From NCBI GenBank assembly GCA_963978545.1, contig OZ021721.1, positions 108,969,366 through 109,033,365 of the forward strand: a stretch of 64,000 nt of DNA. The letters run 5' to 3'. Below are positions 22,429 to 34,844 of the stretch, piece after piece (within the stretch, counting starts at the first letter, position 1; every line of letters starts with the position of its first letter). Source of the DNA: Linyphia triangularis. Lineage: Eukaryota; Arthropoda; Arachnida; Araneae; Linyphiidae. The position numbers were made by a program, and so were the translations under genes. Under the pieces are notes generated by a model, which saw only the letters and a program-made list of their open reading frames with translations, made no database searches and was not told the DNA's origin.

Positions 22429-23088
22429 TTAGACAATTTGAATCACTGTTTCATCCATAATGGGCACTAAAAATACCACGTTACAAATCTCAAACACTTA
22501 AGCATTGGTAAATTAAAACAAATATCTACCATCACTCGTTAAAGAATTCAACAAACTAGATATTTAATGATAGTTTGTATCTATCCTCTCTCCATCACCT
22601 TCAGCATCTTCCTACTTAAAGGAGTTTCCATCTGAAGGAGAACATTGAAACGTGTGGGAATCCTTTTGATGGATCACTCTCTGGAAGACAGTGCGGTTGA
22701 CACGAAATCTCAGTGGTAAACCCTTAATGACGAAGGGAATACGAGTCCATCCGAGAGTTGAAAAGAGGAACAGGTTGCAGAAAGACATTCTCATTTCGTG
22801 GAAGACGAGATAAATTGTGGAAGCGAGTTGTTTTCCATAGAAAATATGTGTTGTAGTATGGAAATCGGACTTGCGTATCCTCTGATGCGGAAGAGCGGGA
22901 TGAAACTGATACATGTGCCTCGAATGGGAAATAAGGGGGCTTGAAGTTGGGAGAATAGATGTGGTCTTCAGGGGATAAAGAATTTGAATACAAACTTTTG
23001 ATCTTGTATATGGTGAATTACTAATGCAGGTATGGGAAGGATTTTGGAAACTGGAGTTTGAGTGTGGACGTGTTATTTTTTGAGGATT
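22429..23088. other. unassigned, less AT-rich patch
   Basis: From about 22600 to 23000 base composition is clearly more balanced than the surroundings, and two overlapping reverse-strand frames are open for 90-100 codons. Neither shows a recognisable domain or clear splice context. It could be a decayed exon, a conserved non-coding element, or older unique DNA. Confidence 0.3.
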
Positions 23089-23291
23089 TCTTTAATTTGG
23101 GTTGGTTGTATTCAGATTATCTGGCGCCGTCAGCAACACGAGGGCTATAATGCGCCGAAACATTTCGTCATTAGACAAGCCAACATACATTTACAAACAC
23201 CCATGCCAACACGGGACTCGAACCCGCAACCTCGAGGTCCAGAAGCTAGCACGCTAACCACTATACTGTTTGGTCGGCTCTTTAATTTGGG
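23089..23291 (-). mobile_element. SINE-1 full-length copy with 13-bp target duplication
   Basis: Reverse-strand SINE-1 at 23102-23278, flanked by perfect TCTTTAATTTGGG at 23089-23101 and 23279-23291. It is intact at both ends, with canonical B-box context GGACTCGAACC and A-box TATAGTGGTTAG carrying one change. It lies only 8 bp from a TTAA element that starts at 23299. Confidence 0.94.
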
Positions 23292-23298
23292 AATTAAT

Positions 23299-23875
23299 TT
23301 AAGAGGGGTTGGAAGGCTCTATCAAGTCTATGTTAAAAAGGCCTTTTTTATGCAGCTTTTTCTCAGAAACTACTCATAGCATTGGTTTAAATTTTGTACA
23401 GCTAATATTAAAACACTTTTACATAGACTGACATATGCTTTTGTAAAAATAAAATTTAGTTTAGGATTTATGCTCTTTTGAAATTTTTTTATTAAATTTT
23501 TCCAAAAAAGTCATGGTTTTAAATTTAAAAAAAAAACTAATCAACATTTATTTAACAGTATATGTATGTTTGTGTAAAAATACACTATGAAACAGGAAAA
23601 AAAAATTCAAAGCAAAATATTGAGTAGATCCTGAGATAAAGGTACATTTGTATGAAAAAACAACATTTTGAGAAAACAGCGTTTGAAGTACTTAGCAGAC
23701 GGTTTTTTTTCTGTGATGTTATTTTTTCGAAAAATATTTAAAATACTTCGGATGAGAAAAATACTTCGGCCCACCAAGTTAAACCGTATTGTAGATAACA
23801 TTTCAAATATTTTGATGAGCTAAAAATCTCAAAATGGATTCCGGGAAAAAATGTTGCCTTCCTACCCCTCTTTAA
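23299..23875. mobile_element. TTAA-GGGG family element E5
   Basis: Left TTAAGAGGGGTTGGAAGGC, right end reversed TTAAAGAGGGGTAGGAAGGC; 577 bp. The interior is AT-rich with GAGAAA-type blocks (TTTCTCAGAAACTACTCATA near 23357), similar in style to the other TTAA elements. No transposase. The reverse-strand ORF at 23607-23801 is not recognised. Confidence 0.72.
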
Positions 23876-24790
23876 GGGCACTGGAATAAATATTGTCTAT
23901 TTCAGGATGAAAAGGACTGCCGAGTGTTTTTTAAGCTGGTTAAATGCTATCTCATCAAGTATTTGTTACTAATGTAGTTTTATGTTCACTTATAGTCGTG
24001 GTATCATAGTTTGTATCATTAATATGATAGATAAGTAGAATAATCCTCTGAAGTAGGGGAAAATTCCCTTTTTGGTATTTCAACTATTTGTATTTACTAA
24101 TGTGGTTTGTTATATTAAACTTTCATCGCGCAAAAACTACAAGAAGGATATGCTGCAACAAAACTTAAAAACAACTAACAATGCAAGCTACATTATGTAA
24201 ACCAAAATAATTGTTATGCCTAACTCTTATGTTCGTAGTGTCATGTCATACGGTATGGCATTCACACTAATATAGTAACTTCATCTGCTATACCGGTATT
24301 ATTTATCATAATCATACCGTTATACTAATACTGCATTGTGTTATTATTTCTGTACTGCAATGCTCTAATACTTTAGTAGTAGTATTCCCAATTTGTAACT
24401 AAAATTCTTAACTTCAATAATATAAAACAATATTTAAAGAATTTTATGCACTATTATTACATTAGTATTATTTTTAGTTATATAAGAACAACTTTGCACT
24501 AGTACTATGGTATTTTAATGTACTATTATTAGGGTATTTATAATGCAAGTATTATTATTAATAAGATGTGCACTATTATTTTGCGTGAACAATAGTCTTT
24601 ATTTCGGTATTTTTAGCTAGTTATATTGGTTCTATTTCTAATAGTATTTTTTTAATTTTATATGCATTTTAGTTGTACTAACCTGCATTACACTAGTAAC
24701 TGAGAATAATCATCAGAAAATTCTATTAGCCTCCCAAATATAAATCAACAAAAAAAAATTACTAACAAACATTAAACGAAATTCTTCTGA
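23876..24790. other. unassigned AT-rich sequence
   Basis: 24200-24690 is dominated by ACTATTATT/TAATACT-type simple sequence. No gene seen. Confidence 0.45.
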
Positions 24791-25660
24791 AGCAAAAACA
24801 AAACCATATCACTTTTATGCTTCCACATTCCCATTCACCACCACATATAAAAAAAAATAAAAAAATAAAAAAAACAAGAGAAAGGATGATAGAAAAACCG
24901 CAAATAGCTTTTCCGCTAAAGACCGAACATACACAGACAGCAAAATGGAGAATCTTCTTACCACACCGACACGTAAACGCAACTTTAACGACTATTCCGC
25001 AGGACACAAAAAACAACAAAAATCCATCCCCAAACACTTTTGGTCAAAAATATGAAGCCCAAACCACAACATCCCAGACCCATATTCTTCCTAAAGAATA
25101 GAATCAAAAAAATAAATCCCCCCACACACAAAAGTCTCCCCTTCGTTACACTGATGGAGGAACTTTGGGGGGAGGGGGGGATTCAATAATATCATTAAGC
25201 TGGGGAAGAGAGCATGAAAAGAGAAGATGAAAATTCGAAGGTGACACTGACGAGGCTGTACAATACGAAGTGCCGCCGCTAAGTAGCCTGCCTGGTGTTT
25301 TATGGCAGACTAGGACACGGGGAGTCAATGGTAGACTGTCAGAAAAGAAATCTTTTATGGAAGAGACGGGAAATAAAAGAGCGGGGAACAGGTTTCGAGA
25401 ACACCTTCCCGACAAAAGATCCCAAATATCCAGGTAAAGTTGCTAGGAAACAAAGACTTTCTTTTTCTTGGAAAAATGCTAATTAAGGAGGTATTTGGGA
25501 GGGGGGGGGGTACCGGGAACTATATTGCACTCATTACGCTGTGGGAAAGGGAAATCAATATTGAAAGATTCGGAAATGGGAAATGCAAATTTCTCCTGAA
25601 ACATCATCGTGGCAGCTCGTATTCTCGTGTTGAGAATTAAATAAAGTTTATTTTACGAAA
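24791..25660. other. unassigned, purine/pyrimidine-skewed patch
   Basis: Left part (24800-25140) is C/A-rich, right part (25140-25640) is G/A-rich with runs of G at 25167-25180 and 25500-25510. The skew keeps several frames open on both strands (for example 24762-25037 and 24817-25101 on opposite strands), which is a composition effect. No domain recognised. Confidence 0.35.
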
Positions 25661-27031
25661 GAGGCATGAACAGTTAGAAATATTATTTGAATATTTTCTT
25701 ATAAATTAAAAAGGGAAAAAACACTAACTATTTAGCTTACTATAATGATATCCAAATGACTTTACTTGAATACGTACTTTATCCAACTTCAATTTCTGGC
25801 TGTAGTTGCGTAGATGAACTATTTTATGATAATTTTAGTAAAATGTGAACTATTTTATTTAGCACTGACTGAATACAGTTGCACAGTTCAAAACTAAATA
25901 ACCTCTCCTGATGATTAAAGCTAATACACTCCTTCTACTAAAACTTTTATATTTAAAACATTTCATCATCACTATTGTTGAACAATTTAAAGTCAAAATG
26001 AATGGCATAAATGATACAGGTTTACTAAAAAATGTGTAAGTATACATCTGACATAAAAGTAATAAGAACATTAAAAAACTTTTTAAAGTATGCTATCATT
26101 ATACGCTTAAAAATGCTTTTGGATGTTAATATTACTTTTAGAAGTAAATTTATGCTTTTTAATAATTTTTGTTCATTTTTACTGTATAATTTAAGAATCA
26201 GTTACTTATGTTACAGAATTTTTTTAAATCTTTTATGCAATAGATTACCTATTACATTAAATAAATATTAATTTAGGGCTTTGAATTGTTTTGCAAAATT
26301 ACCATAGTATTTTGCTAGTCGCGAAATTTCCCCCTTTCGTCACCGAATGGGTCAGATGACGTTTGTAGCTTAATTAAGGAACAATAATTTTTTTGATTGA
26401 AATTTATGTCACAATTTTTGAAGAAAAATCTATTAACAAAATTTCAATTTTTCATTGATGCACTTTAATTTGAAAATTTCCTCTCTCATTTTAAAAGCAT
26501 TCTTGCGTACACCGTAATGTCATTTCGAAAAAAGAAATCATGTACAGACAAAAGATTGATGCACATTTTCAACAATTTTCAATCACGTCATCTAGAATCT
26601 CTGAATTTGTAAGAAATAACTAATTAAAAATGTCTTTTAAAAATTACTAATAAAAATTTTCTTTTAGAAATTACTAATTAAAAATTAAAGATTTTATCAC
26701 TCAATTGCCATAGTTTTGAGTGGTATAATAAGTTATTAATTTTATTAATTATCAAGTCATAAATTTTATTAATTATCAAGTCATAAATTTTATTAATCAT
26801 GATTGATAAAAATCAAATTCTGGATGGTTTTTATTTTGAATAAACACTGATACCAACTAAAGATTTACTTGTTGGATCAACTAATGTAATAAGTTGTTAG
26901 ATCAACTAAAGTTATTTCTTAAGAAGTCAACTAATGTTCCAACTTTTACAAACTAAAAAGTTTTTATAATTGAACTGCATCAAATCATTAATATTAAGAA
27001 ACATTTTTTAATGTAAACAATATAATAAATA
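25661..27031. other. unassigned AT-rich sequence
   Basis: Contains a short direct repeat AATTTTATTAATTATCAAGT at about 26735-26795 (about three copies of 26 bp). Otherwise nothing supported. Confidence 0.4.
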
Positions 27032-27050
27032 TACACTGAAGAGCCAGAAT
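27032..27050 (+). mobile_element. isolated Tc1-like terminus
   Basis: TACACTGAAGAGCCAGAA is identical to the left end of the Tc1 element at 7030, including the TA. No matching right end or transposase is seen nearby, so it is a remnant. Confidence 0.6.
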
Positions 27051-27789
27051 TTTTTTGATATACATTCCTATTATTGTGTACTTTAACTGTAAAGCGCAAT
27101 TTACAAATTTTACAAATTATGACACTCTTTACATGTACATCTTGGAAAAATTAAACACAATATGAAATTTGAATAACTTTCTACGATATTAAAACAAAAT
27201 TCAATAAATATGCAGGCCAATCTGCTTCGTTTATTTATAATTCCAATCTCGTGCAAAATTTACAAAAATTCAAAACGGGAAACTATTTCACTCCAAATTG
27301 CCTATTTAAACTCGAAAAACTTTAGCTAAAATGTCATAGTACCTCATGCTTTTCTTTCAACCTGCGAAATAAATTTAAGGAGCTTTCAAAATTTAATAAT
27401 CATTGAATGTTGAGAATCTAAATGAAGTAATTTATTTAGCTTTGTTTTGTCCGCGTTATCTTACTATTATTTTGAAATTTAATAATCTAGAATGATATAC
27501 GATCATGATAAGGGGATCATATATTTGAACATTACTTTTTTTTTTTTTTTACATCGAATACATTCATCACTTGAATATTTTGAACACATTTAGATGAAAA
27601 GTTATGTTCAGTATGTCTAGCTTAAACTATTACAAGCAATGATGTTAATAAAATGTATAATACAATAGTTTACCTTTGAAATGGATAGATTAATGAAAAA
27701 TTTAGTTTCTTGATATAGAATTGAAAATATATCGTTTTAATGAATTTTACATAAAAGTTATCCCAATAAAAATGTATATAAAGGGCTGT

Positions 27790-28036
27790 TGTAATTTAAG
27801 ATCAATTTCAAAAATCTGTTAACACTAGAACCATTCGTCAAAATTACCTGAAATTTAACCTGAATATACGCGGAGAGAGGGGAAATAGTATAGCATATAA
27901 AAAAATAGTTCAAGATAAGTTTTTATTCTTAAGCCATGCAATTTTCCTTTCGCATATATTTGTCGAATTTCAAGGCATTTTGGCGAAAGCTTCTATTCTT
28001 ACAGTTTTTTGAAAGTTGAACTTTAATTATAATCAC
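27790..28036. repeat. foldback family F1, copy 2
   Basis: Same block order as the 5897 and 28727 copies: ATCAATTTCAAAAATCTGTTA, CATTCGTCAAAATTACC, CCTGAATA, then the mirrored half ending TTGAAAGTTGAACTTTAATTA. The two copies at 27.8 and 28.7 kb are only about 0.9 kb apart, in the same orientation. Confidence 0.6.
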
Positions 28037-28389
28037 TCGCTATATTTAAACAATGTTTAGTGAAATACATAACGTTTAATAAAAAAGGAAAAAAATATTT
28101 TTTTCACATATTATTTAAAGTTGAAATAATCCATTGAGAAAACAATAGAATGGTGAATGTTTTAATCAGAAATAAAATTGCAAAATAGGGAAATGTCGTG
28201 AAGTATAACTAGTTTAGCTAAAAGAAGAATATACACACGAAAATATACCTTATAGCTGCAGAAATAAAAAAAAAAATATCAACTTGAGTTATTAAAGTAA
28301 AACTACAATTTAATTTGAATTCTTCCAGTAATTTGCCGAGTTTTTCAATTTTTATAGTAAATTTTAAGTGAATATTACTCATTTTAAGG

Positions 28390-28429
28390 TCATTTCTAGA
28401 AATGGAGAACTATCCATTTCTAGAAATGA
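28390..28429. repeat. double palindrome TTCTAGAA hairpin
   Basis: TCATTTCTAGAAATGGA (28390-28406) and its perfect inverse (28413-28429), around a 6-nt loop. Each arm is itself a 14-bp palindrome CATTTCTAGAAATG. TTCnnGAA units resemble heat-shock factor sites, but no promoter or gene is in view. Confidence 0.75.
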
Positions 28430-28726
28430 TTGATTGCAGCATAGCCCTACCACTACGCAAGTGCAAATATAGAGCCATGTTGCGCTGAGCAAAAGATTAG
28501 TCTGACCAAACAAAATATATAAAAGGCATAAAAAAAGTAGTATGCAAAGGAATAAATAAAAAAAATATTTATGTATCTGCTTTCACCACCATAGGAACAA
28601 GTGTAACTGAACAGATTCTAGTTAAATGAAAAGCCATAATCAAAGTACCTAAAAATATCAAACTTCATTTATTTTAAAACATTATTAGACCTCAACTTTA
28701 TTTTAACATTACGACTATAAAGTGTG

Positions 28727-28969
28727 TTTATGATTAAAGTGATACTTTAAAAAATCTGTAAAAAAAAACTGGTCAGACTGGTTTGAAATTTGCCCTGAAT
28801 ACAAGAGAACAAAGTGGGAATGTTATGAGCGTAAGAAAAAAAATTAATTGTTTTTTTCCTTCCTCTTTACTATTTCCACCCACTTCGCGTGTATTCAAGT
28901 TCAATTTTAGATCATTCTGGTAAGTTTATTTTTACAGCTTTTTTAAATTTGAACTTTAATTATAATCAC
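28727..28969. repeat. foldback family F1, copy 3
   Basis: GATTAAAGTGATACTTTAA, CTGGTCAGACTGGTTTGAAA and CCTGAATACAAGAG pair with the right half (CGCGTGTATTCAAG, TTTTAGATCATTCTGGTAA, AACTTTAATTATAATCAC). This is the clearest of the three copies. Confidence 0.68.
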
Positions 28970-29917
28970 CCTTTAAAAGTAGTGTATAATGACAGTAATT
29001 TCTAAACAAGTATTCAAAAACATTAAGCTACACCATATCAAAATCTCATTTCCCATTTACAAGGATCTTACAGCCTCTTCCAAAGTTTCAGATAAAGGCC
29101 TTTTTCATATCTCCGAACATACACGAAGCTAAAAATAAATCGCAATCCCATTCGGTATAAAGCGCCACGCTATGCTAGAAATCCATTCAACCAAGTCGAA
29201 CAGAAGCGAAATTGGTAGTAATGCATCCCAACAAGCAGCCACGCGGAATTCATATGTTATGCACGATACGAGATCTAACAAAAGGCAAAGAAAACAAATC
29301 TTATAAAAATCGCAATGCATTCCTGCTCTATTTGAATCCATCTGCACGAGATGCGAAGTAGGTAAATACAAGATGGGCACGTTCTACAGGGAAGTCTTGG
29401 AGGGAAAGGAAGCGCAAGAGGGGATGAATAGAAAATGAAATAGAGAAAAGATGCGTGCTCATTCTGCTCTTCCCAACAAAAGAGCGATCCATTTTGCATT
29501 GAACTTTTATAATGATTGTTGGGGATTTGTGTTTGAAAGAGGATCATGAAAATAAATTGAATGTTAGACTAACTGATTAGGTGGGAGATGCTTCATGTTC
29601 GTGAGTAAGCTTAGAATGCCTATCCTAAGAAAAATGTAAACATTAAACTTGATGGAATTTGCATTTCTAAAACAATTTTAATAGAATTCGTATTTTAAAA
29701 GCTTTATGTTTACGTTATACAACGAGTTTTATTATAAACTTTAACTCAGTAATCTCATATGCCTTCATTGGCAATGAGTAGTTTCTAAATCGTACTTTTA
29801 TATGTAAATGATTTTGTCTACTGTTTGTGCAGCAAAATTTTAGACTTTTTTTTTTTTTCCCCCTTTTAAGTTTGAAGGACACAACATTCTCACAACATGA
29901 AATACAGAACGACCATT
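28970..29917. other. unassigned, with a less AT-rich patch
   Basis: 29040-29560 is compositionally balanced and keeps two overlapping reverse-strand frames open (29129-29380, 29275-29547). No motif or homology recognised. It resembles the patches at 22.6 and 58.1 kb. Confidence 0.3.
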
Positions 29918-30125
29918 CCTTTAATATTAAGTTGGTTGGTTGTATTCAGATTATCTGGCGCCGTCAGCAACACGAGGGCTATAATGCGCCGAAACATTCA
30001 TCATTAGACAAGCCAACATACATTTACAAACACCCATGCCTAACACGGGACTCGAACCCACAACCTCGCGGTCTAGAAGCTAGCACGCTAACCACTATAC
30101 CGTTTGATCGGCCTTTAATATTAAG
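29918..30125 (-). mobile_element. SINE-1 full-length copy with 13-14-bp target duplication
   Basis: Reverse-strand SINE-1 at 29932-30112, flanked by CCTTTAATATTAAG at 29918-29931 and 30112-30125 (the first C may belong to the SINE). The head carries a change in the B-box flank (GAACCCACAACC) and GATCGGC instead of GGTCGGC at its very start. Near-intact. Confidence 0.94.
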
Positions 30126-30818
30126 AGTATTTCTATTATGTGTCATTTTATTTTGAAAACTATGCCACATGAGAAAAACAATTTAATTCACTGAAATGAG
30201 AAATTATCAGGCAATAAATAATACAGTTATTACCATCATTTTATCAAATATAATATACTTCTGAATCTTTGTATAAAGTTTCCTAGAAAATAAAAAAAAT
30301 ATATCAAATAAAGTTTTGAAAATAATAAAAATAGTATTTAAGACAATTTCTTTAAAATCGCATAACATTTAAAAAAAACACCTTAAGATTATAATTTACA
30401 ACTAGATCATTTGTACAATGTTTATAATACGTCTTTGGTATATTATCCGATACATAGTGTTGTCCTTACGATACTTCGTGACATCAGACACAAGTTTTCA
30501 TTTGCAACGAAATAGAAATGGGACGTTGTGATGCACCAAAGACAAAGTGTCTGGGTTCAGAATTATGTTCATGTAGTAAAAACTCAAGCTCATGACAATT
30601 ATTAGATAAAATTTTATTACTGCATATTTTAGATGTCTCTAGTACGTCCCTTGGGTATTCTTTTGGACTCTGATATTCTTGCGATTTCATATACAAGTCC
30701 CAATTTTGACTTAATGAAAATGGGACATTACAATGTATGATACTTATTGCACTGACCACTTATGTCTGAATTTATTTGTGTTTGTGTTATGAAAATGTAA
30801 CCTAATGCTGATTCTCAG
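30126..30818. other. unassigned sequence
   Basis: No supported gene. The 91-codon reverse-strand ORF at 30484-30759 has no recognisable domain and only an AT-rich context around it. Confidence 0.35.
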
Positions 30819-31565
30819 TTAAGGGAGACCCGTACCCCAAATATAGAAAAATTTGGTTGAAAAAATGTTTATTTGAATGCATAAAATTAAGCTATATATA
30901 TTCAAGAAGACATATGAGAAATTTCGAACTTCTAGGGAACTGCAAACATTCGATTTTTAAACTTTTACATACCGATCTACTAGGTATTTGTATACAAGTG
31001 TTTATATCAAGTTCGTTTTCCTCGGAATCTAGAATGGGCGATTTTGACTGTTTGCTAAAATACTAAGGCTGTGAGAGAAATTTACTTAGATTTAAACTGT
31101 TTATATTTTTGAAAACTTGAATATCTGTTTTATAAATGTAGGGAGAGGTTTTTTTTAGTAAATTGTATTAACTTTTTTTAAAGAATTAAAAAAATAATAA
31201 TTTTTTGTGAAAATTTGGAAATTTCTTGTGAAAAACACGAAACATCTTTTTAAAATCCCATGTCAAACAAATTTTAAAAAATCTCTCCTTGCGTCTTTTT
31301 TAGAGTATACTTTAATATAATTAATTAGTTTGGAAATTCATAAAAATATTAAAAATTGAAGGAGGAGTAGTCTTTTTAAAAAGTCGTATATTTCGGCCAA
31401 AAAACACTAAAAAACAAAAATATCAGAAAATATTAAATTTAAAAAACAAAAAAATGTGTGTCAATAATTGTTTAAAAACAGGTATTTTATTTATATAAAA
31501 AAAAAATTAGTGCTACTAAATTCATTAATACAAATTTTAGGTTTTTGCTTACGGGTCTCTCTTAA
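30819..31565. mobile_element. TTAA-GGGG family element E6
   Basis: Left TTAAGGGAGACCCGTACCCC, right end reversed TTAAGAGAGACCCGTAAGC; both continue into AAA-rich sequence. 747 bp, AT-rich, no transposase. The 69-codon plus-strand ORF inside (30857-31066) is not recognised. Confidence 0.75.
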
Positions 31566-32986
31566 GTTATTCTAAATGTATGTTTTAGACGTCTCTAAAT
31601 AATGAATGTCACTAAATAGTGTCAAATGTTGTTGTGTTTTGGATTAATTTTGTCACATTGTCAAAAATAATTTTGATCACCCAAAAACTTATTCCTAGAA
31701 TTATGACAGATGCTTTCCCAAGTAAAACATTATTTGCAACTAAAATTCAGTTTCAATGCCAAATATAGGATTATCATAATACAGCATAAAAATAAACATC
31801 ATAATAAAATTAAGCTATAGTTTAAATACATAATACCCATTTGGTTACAATTAAATACAAAACCTTGAGTCATTAAAAAAACTATAAAATTCGCATCTAA
31901 CAAAATGAGTAAAATTAATGGGTTCCCGTAAAACAATGGGTATAGAGGTCCAGAGATATAATTATAGATGCTCATTAAGGCATTTTCTAAGAAAAACAAC
32001 CTAGCGAAAATTGTAGTAAAAACTAAGTAATGGGATTACAGGAGTGCACACTAGAAAATGTGGTTATCTTCCCAAGAACCTGGGAAGCGTAAAGAAGATG
32101 GAATACAATTACTGGAGGCCAAATGCTGTTCCCCTTCGCAAAAATAAATGATACGCTTTCTCGTAAAGAAAAAAAATGCTCTTGGGGTGAGAAAAGAAAA
32201 CAGAGCATTCTAGAAACTTGGTAAGAAAAGAGATTCTTATCGCTTAGGGTACATCAGGAAACAAGTTCACAAAGAAAAAAAAAGCATAAAAATGTTCGAT
32301 AAAAGTTTCTTCAAAATATATGAAAAAAGAATTTTTCATAATATATGATCTGCACAGGTTGTTTCGTATATTCACTTATCGTAGAAAGATGCATAATGTT
32401 ACGTAGCCACTTATTTTAAAGGAAAATTTTACGCCAAGAATCGCATTCAATGAATTGTTACATCCTTAAATTTACTACGCGGTAAGGCTTTCATAATGCA
32501 GAGAATTTTGCTCATGTCAGCATTTATCAGTTAGAGTATATTCCAATATTAAAACTCAAGAGAAAAGATGTTTATAGAAGTTCTGAAAGAGTATAATCAC
32601 AATTTGATAGATGAGGATAACAAAAATAAAAAGCATATCTGTATCCGTGTTAAATTATCTAAACAATATACATTATAAAGTATTATTCTCTAAAGTTAAT
32701 ATATTTGCTTAAATCTAGAATATTATTAACTATGAAATGCATTATTTATTCGGTAATAACTCTTAGAGTACATTAATCTAATATTTGTAAGAAACAATTT
32801 TATAAAAACCGAGAAGAGGGGCAGTTTATATTTTACAAACCAATGATTAAATTTCTTATTTGTATATTACTTAAAAATTAATTGTGCTTCGAAAAAAATC
32901 ATAAATCTGCACCATTCAATATTCTTCGTATTCAATATCATAAATCTACACCTTTAAATAAGAATATCCTTTATATTACATATGTA
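31566..32986. other. unassigned AT-rich sequence
   Basis: No supported feature. The reverse-strand ORFs at 31799-31999 and 32023-32208 have no recognisable domain. Confidence 0.4.
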
Positions 32987-33606
32987 CATCTTGAAATTAG
33001 ACTATCCAATATCATAATCTATGCTTTGAAACAAGACTATATAATATCATAATCTATACTTTGAAACAAGACTATATAATATCATAATCTATACTTTGAA
33101 ACAAGACTATATAATATCATAATCTATACTTTGAAACAAGACTATATAATATCATAATCTATACTTTGAAACAAGACTATATAATATCATAATCTATACT
33201 TTGAAACAAGACTATATAATATCATAATCTATACTTTGAAACAAGACTATATAATATCATAATCTATACTTTGAAACAAGACTATATAATATCATAATCT
33301 ATACTTTGAAACAAGACTATATAATATCATAATCTATACTTTGAAACAAGACTATATAATATCATAATCCATACTTTGAAACAAAAGACTATATAATATC
33401 ATAATCTATACTTTGAAACAAGACTATATAATATCATAATCTATACTTTGAAACAAGACTATATAATATAATCTATACTTTGAAACAAGACTATATAATA
33501 TCATAATCTATACTTTGAAACAAAACTATATAATATCATAGTCTATACTTTGAAACAAGATTATCCAATATCATAAACCTGTATTTTGAAACAAAAATAT
33601 CCAATA
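32987..33606 (+). repeat. 35-bp tandem array, about 17 copies
   Basis: Unit CTTTGAAACAAGACTATATA + ATATCATAATCTATA. Central units (about 33020-33360) are nearly identical, while the edges diverge (CTATCCAATATCATAA forms). A few units carry small insertions or deletions (an extra AAA near 33385, loss of four bases near 33465). It is a homogenised minisatellite with no open frame through it. Confidence 0.95.
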
Positions 33607-34500
33607 CCAAAGAACCACGTTTAGAGAACCAATACTGAAACAAAAAATAATTTTTTAAATAAATCAGAAAACTACTAATTTCCGGTTGCTGCATGAATTC
33701 CCACTTTAAAAATAAAGTTTCCTACAATTTATACACATTTAGAAATTGGTTGTCCTTGTCGCTCAAGTAAGATTGTGGAGTAAATTTATAAATATCTCAA
33801 ATTTTTTAGCAGTTTCTTAGAAATAAAATGCTACAAGTCAACTAAAGCACCTCCAAACGAGAACAAAAGCATCCGATAAGCTTACGACTTTACATTGGCC
33901 GTTTTTATAATTCCTCAAAGACTGGACAGAGGCAGTCATAGCAACCGAATTGAAGATTAAAAAAAAAAGACCCAAACCGTACACAGCTTTAAAAAATATC
34001 AGGGATTATTTTTTTTAACGAAATACAGGCATTAGTTTAGAAAAGGTTTATCTACAAGCTTTCACGGAAGCTTCTTTCTGGTTGATACTTGGGGTTCTAA
34101 AACCCTCCAGTTTCCTTCTTAAAGCTCAAGTTGTTCAAGGGTTTAAGAAACGTAATTGAACAAACCGAACTTTAAAAAAAACAATCAAAGAATACCTTGA
34201 AAGGCAAATCAAGGTTTACGGTAGAATAGGTTAAGCTGGTTAAGGTTTTGCATTCAAGCTTACTAAGACTTTTTTAAGATTTTGCATTAGTTGACTTTTT
34301 TTTAGAATATTTGATGATTAAAGCCTTGGCGAGAAAATATTTAAGCCTATGAAAATATTTGTTCCTTGAGTTTTGTCTTCAAGCTTGTTAAGGCTTTGTA
34401 TTTGTTGACTTTTTTTTTAATGTATAATTGTTAGAGTTAAGGCATGAAAATATTCTGCCTTTAATTGAATTACAACACATCTATAATAAAATGAATTCAA
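33607..34500. other. unassigned sequence
   Basis: Two loosely related blocks at about 34250-34330 and 34375-34440 (TCAAGCTT.nTAAG.CTTT and GTTGACTTTTTTTT) hint at an old tandem duplication. No gene. Confidence 0.4.
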
Positions 34501-34554
34501 GAAAGAATGTTGTATTTTATAGCCCTAATGAGCTATAAAATACAACATTCTTTC
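34501..34554. repeat. perfect 23-bp hairpin
   Basis: GAAAGAATGTTGTATTTTAT + AGC at 34501-34523 is exactly the inverse of 34532-34554, with an 8-nt loop CCTAATGA. No poly(T) release site or gene is next to it. It lies just upstream of a larger palindrome. Confidence 0.92.
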
Positions 34555-34592
34555 AAATGTGTAAGTTCAAGTGTGTAAGTATTCTTTCAAGT

Positions 34593-34830
34593 AAGTTCAA
34601 GTGTGTAAAATTACATCAAGATTTGATTAAAATTGTAACTTCCTGTAAAAAACATAAATACATAAAAACACTCTTTATATATAGAAGATTATAAAGAATA
34701 TTATACTTAATAGTATAAACTTCTTTCTAATCTTCTTTAAGTAAAGAAGAGTGTTTTTACGTATTTATGTTTCTTACAGGAAGCTACAATTTTATTCTAA
34801 TCTTGATGACATTTTACACACTTGAACTTG
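34593..34830. repeat. long palindrome (foldback element), 238 bp
   Basis: AAGTTCAAGTGTGTAAAA at 34593 pairs with TTTTACACACTTGAACTT ending 34829. Pairing continues through CATCAAGATT, AAAATTGTA.CTTCCTGTAA and ACATAAATAC.TAAAAACACTCTT, and on to the centre (TATTATACT-TAAT-AGTATAA) at about 34711. Pairing is near-continuous with few mismatches, so it is young or kept by gene conversion. The flank repeats part of the arm (GTAAGTTCAAGTGTGTAAGT at 34561). Confidence 0.85.
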
Positions 34831-34844
34831 GAACCAAAAGAAAA

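Noticed and set aside
22612..22993. Two overlapping reverse-strand ORFs of 89-100 codons as a gene
   Set aside because: Two different frames are open over the same bases and neither has recognisable motifs. Kept only as a less AT-rich patch.
24762..25101. Overlapping long ORFs on opposite strands
   Set aside because: Caused by local strand skew; no domain, no start context and no repeat or gene partner.
32987..33606. CRISPR-like array of regularly spaced repeats
   Set aside because: Units are contiguous with no variable spacers, there are no cas genes, and the context is eukaryotic. It is a minisatellite.
34501..34554. Bacterial-type intrinsic terminator
   Set aside because: A perfect hairpin but with no upstream gene and no U-tract in the right place, in a eukaryotic transposon-rich context.
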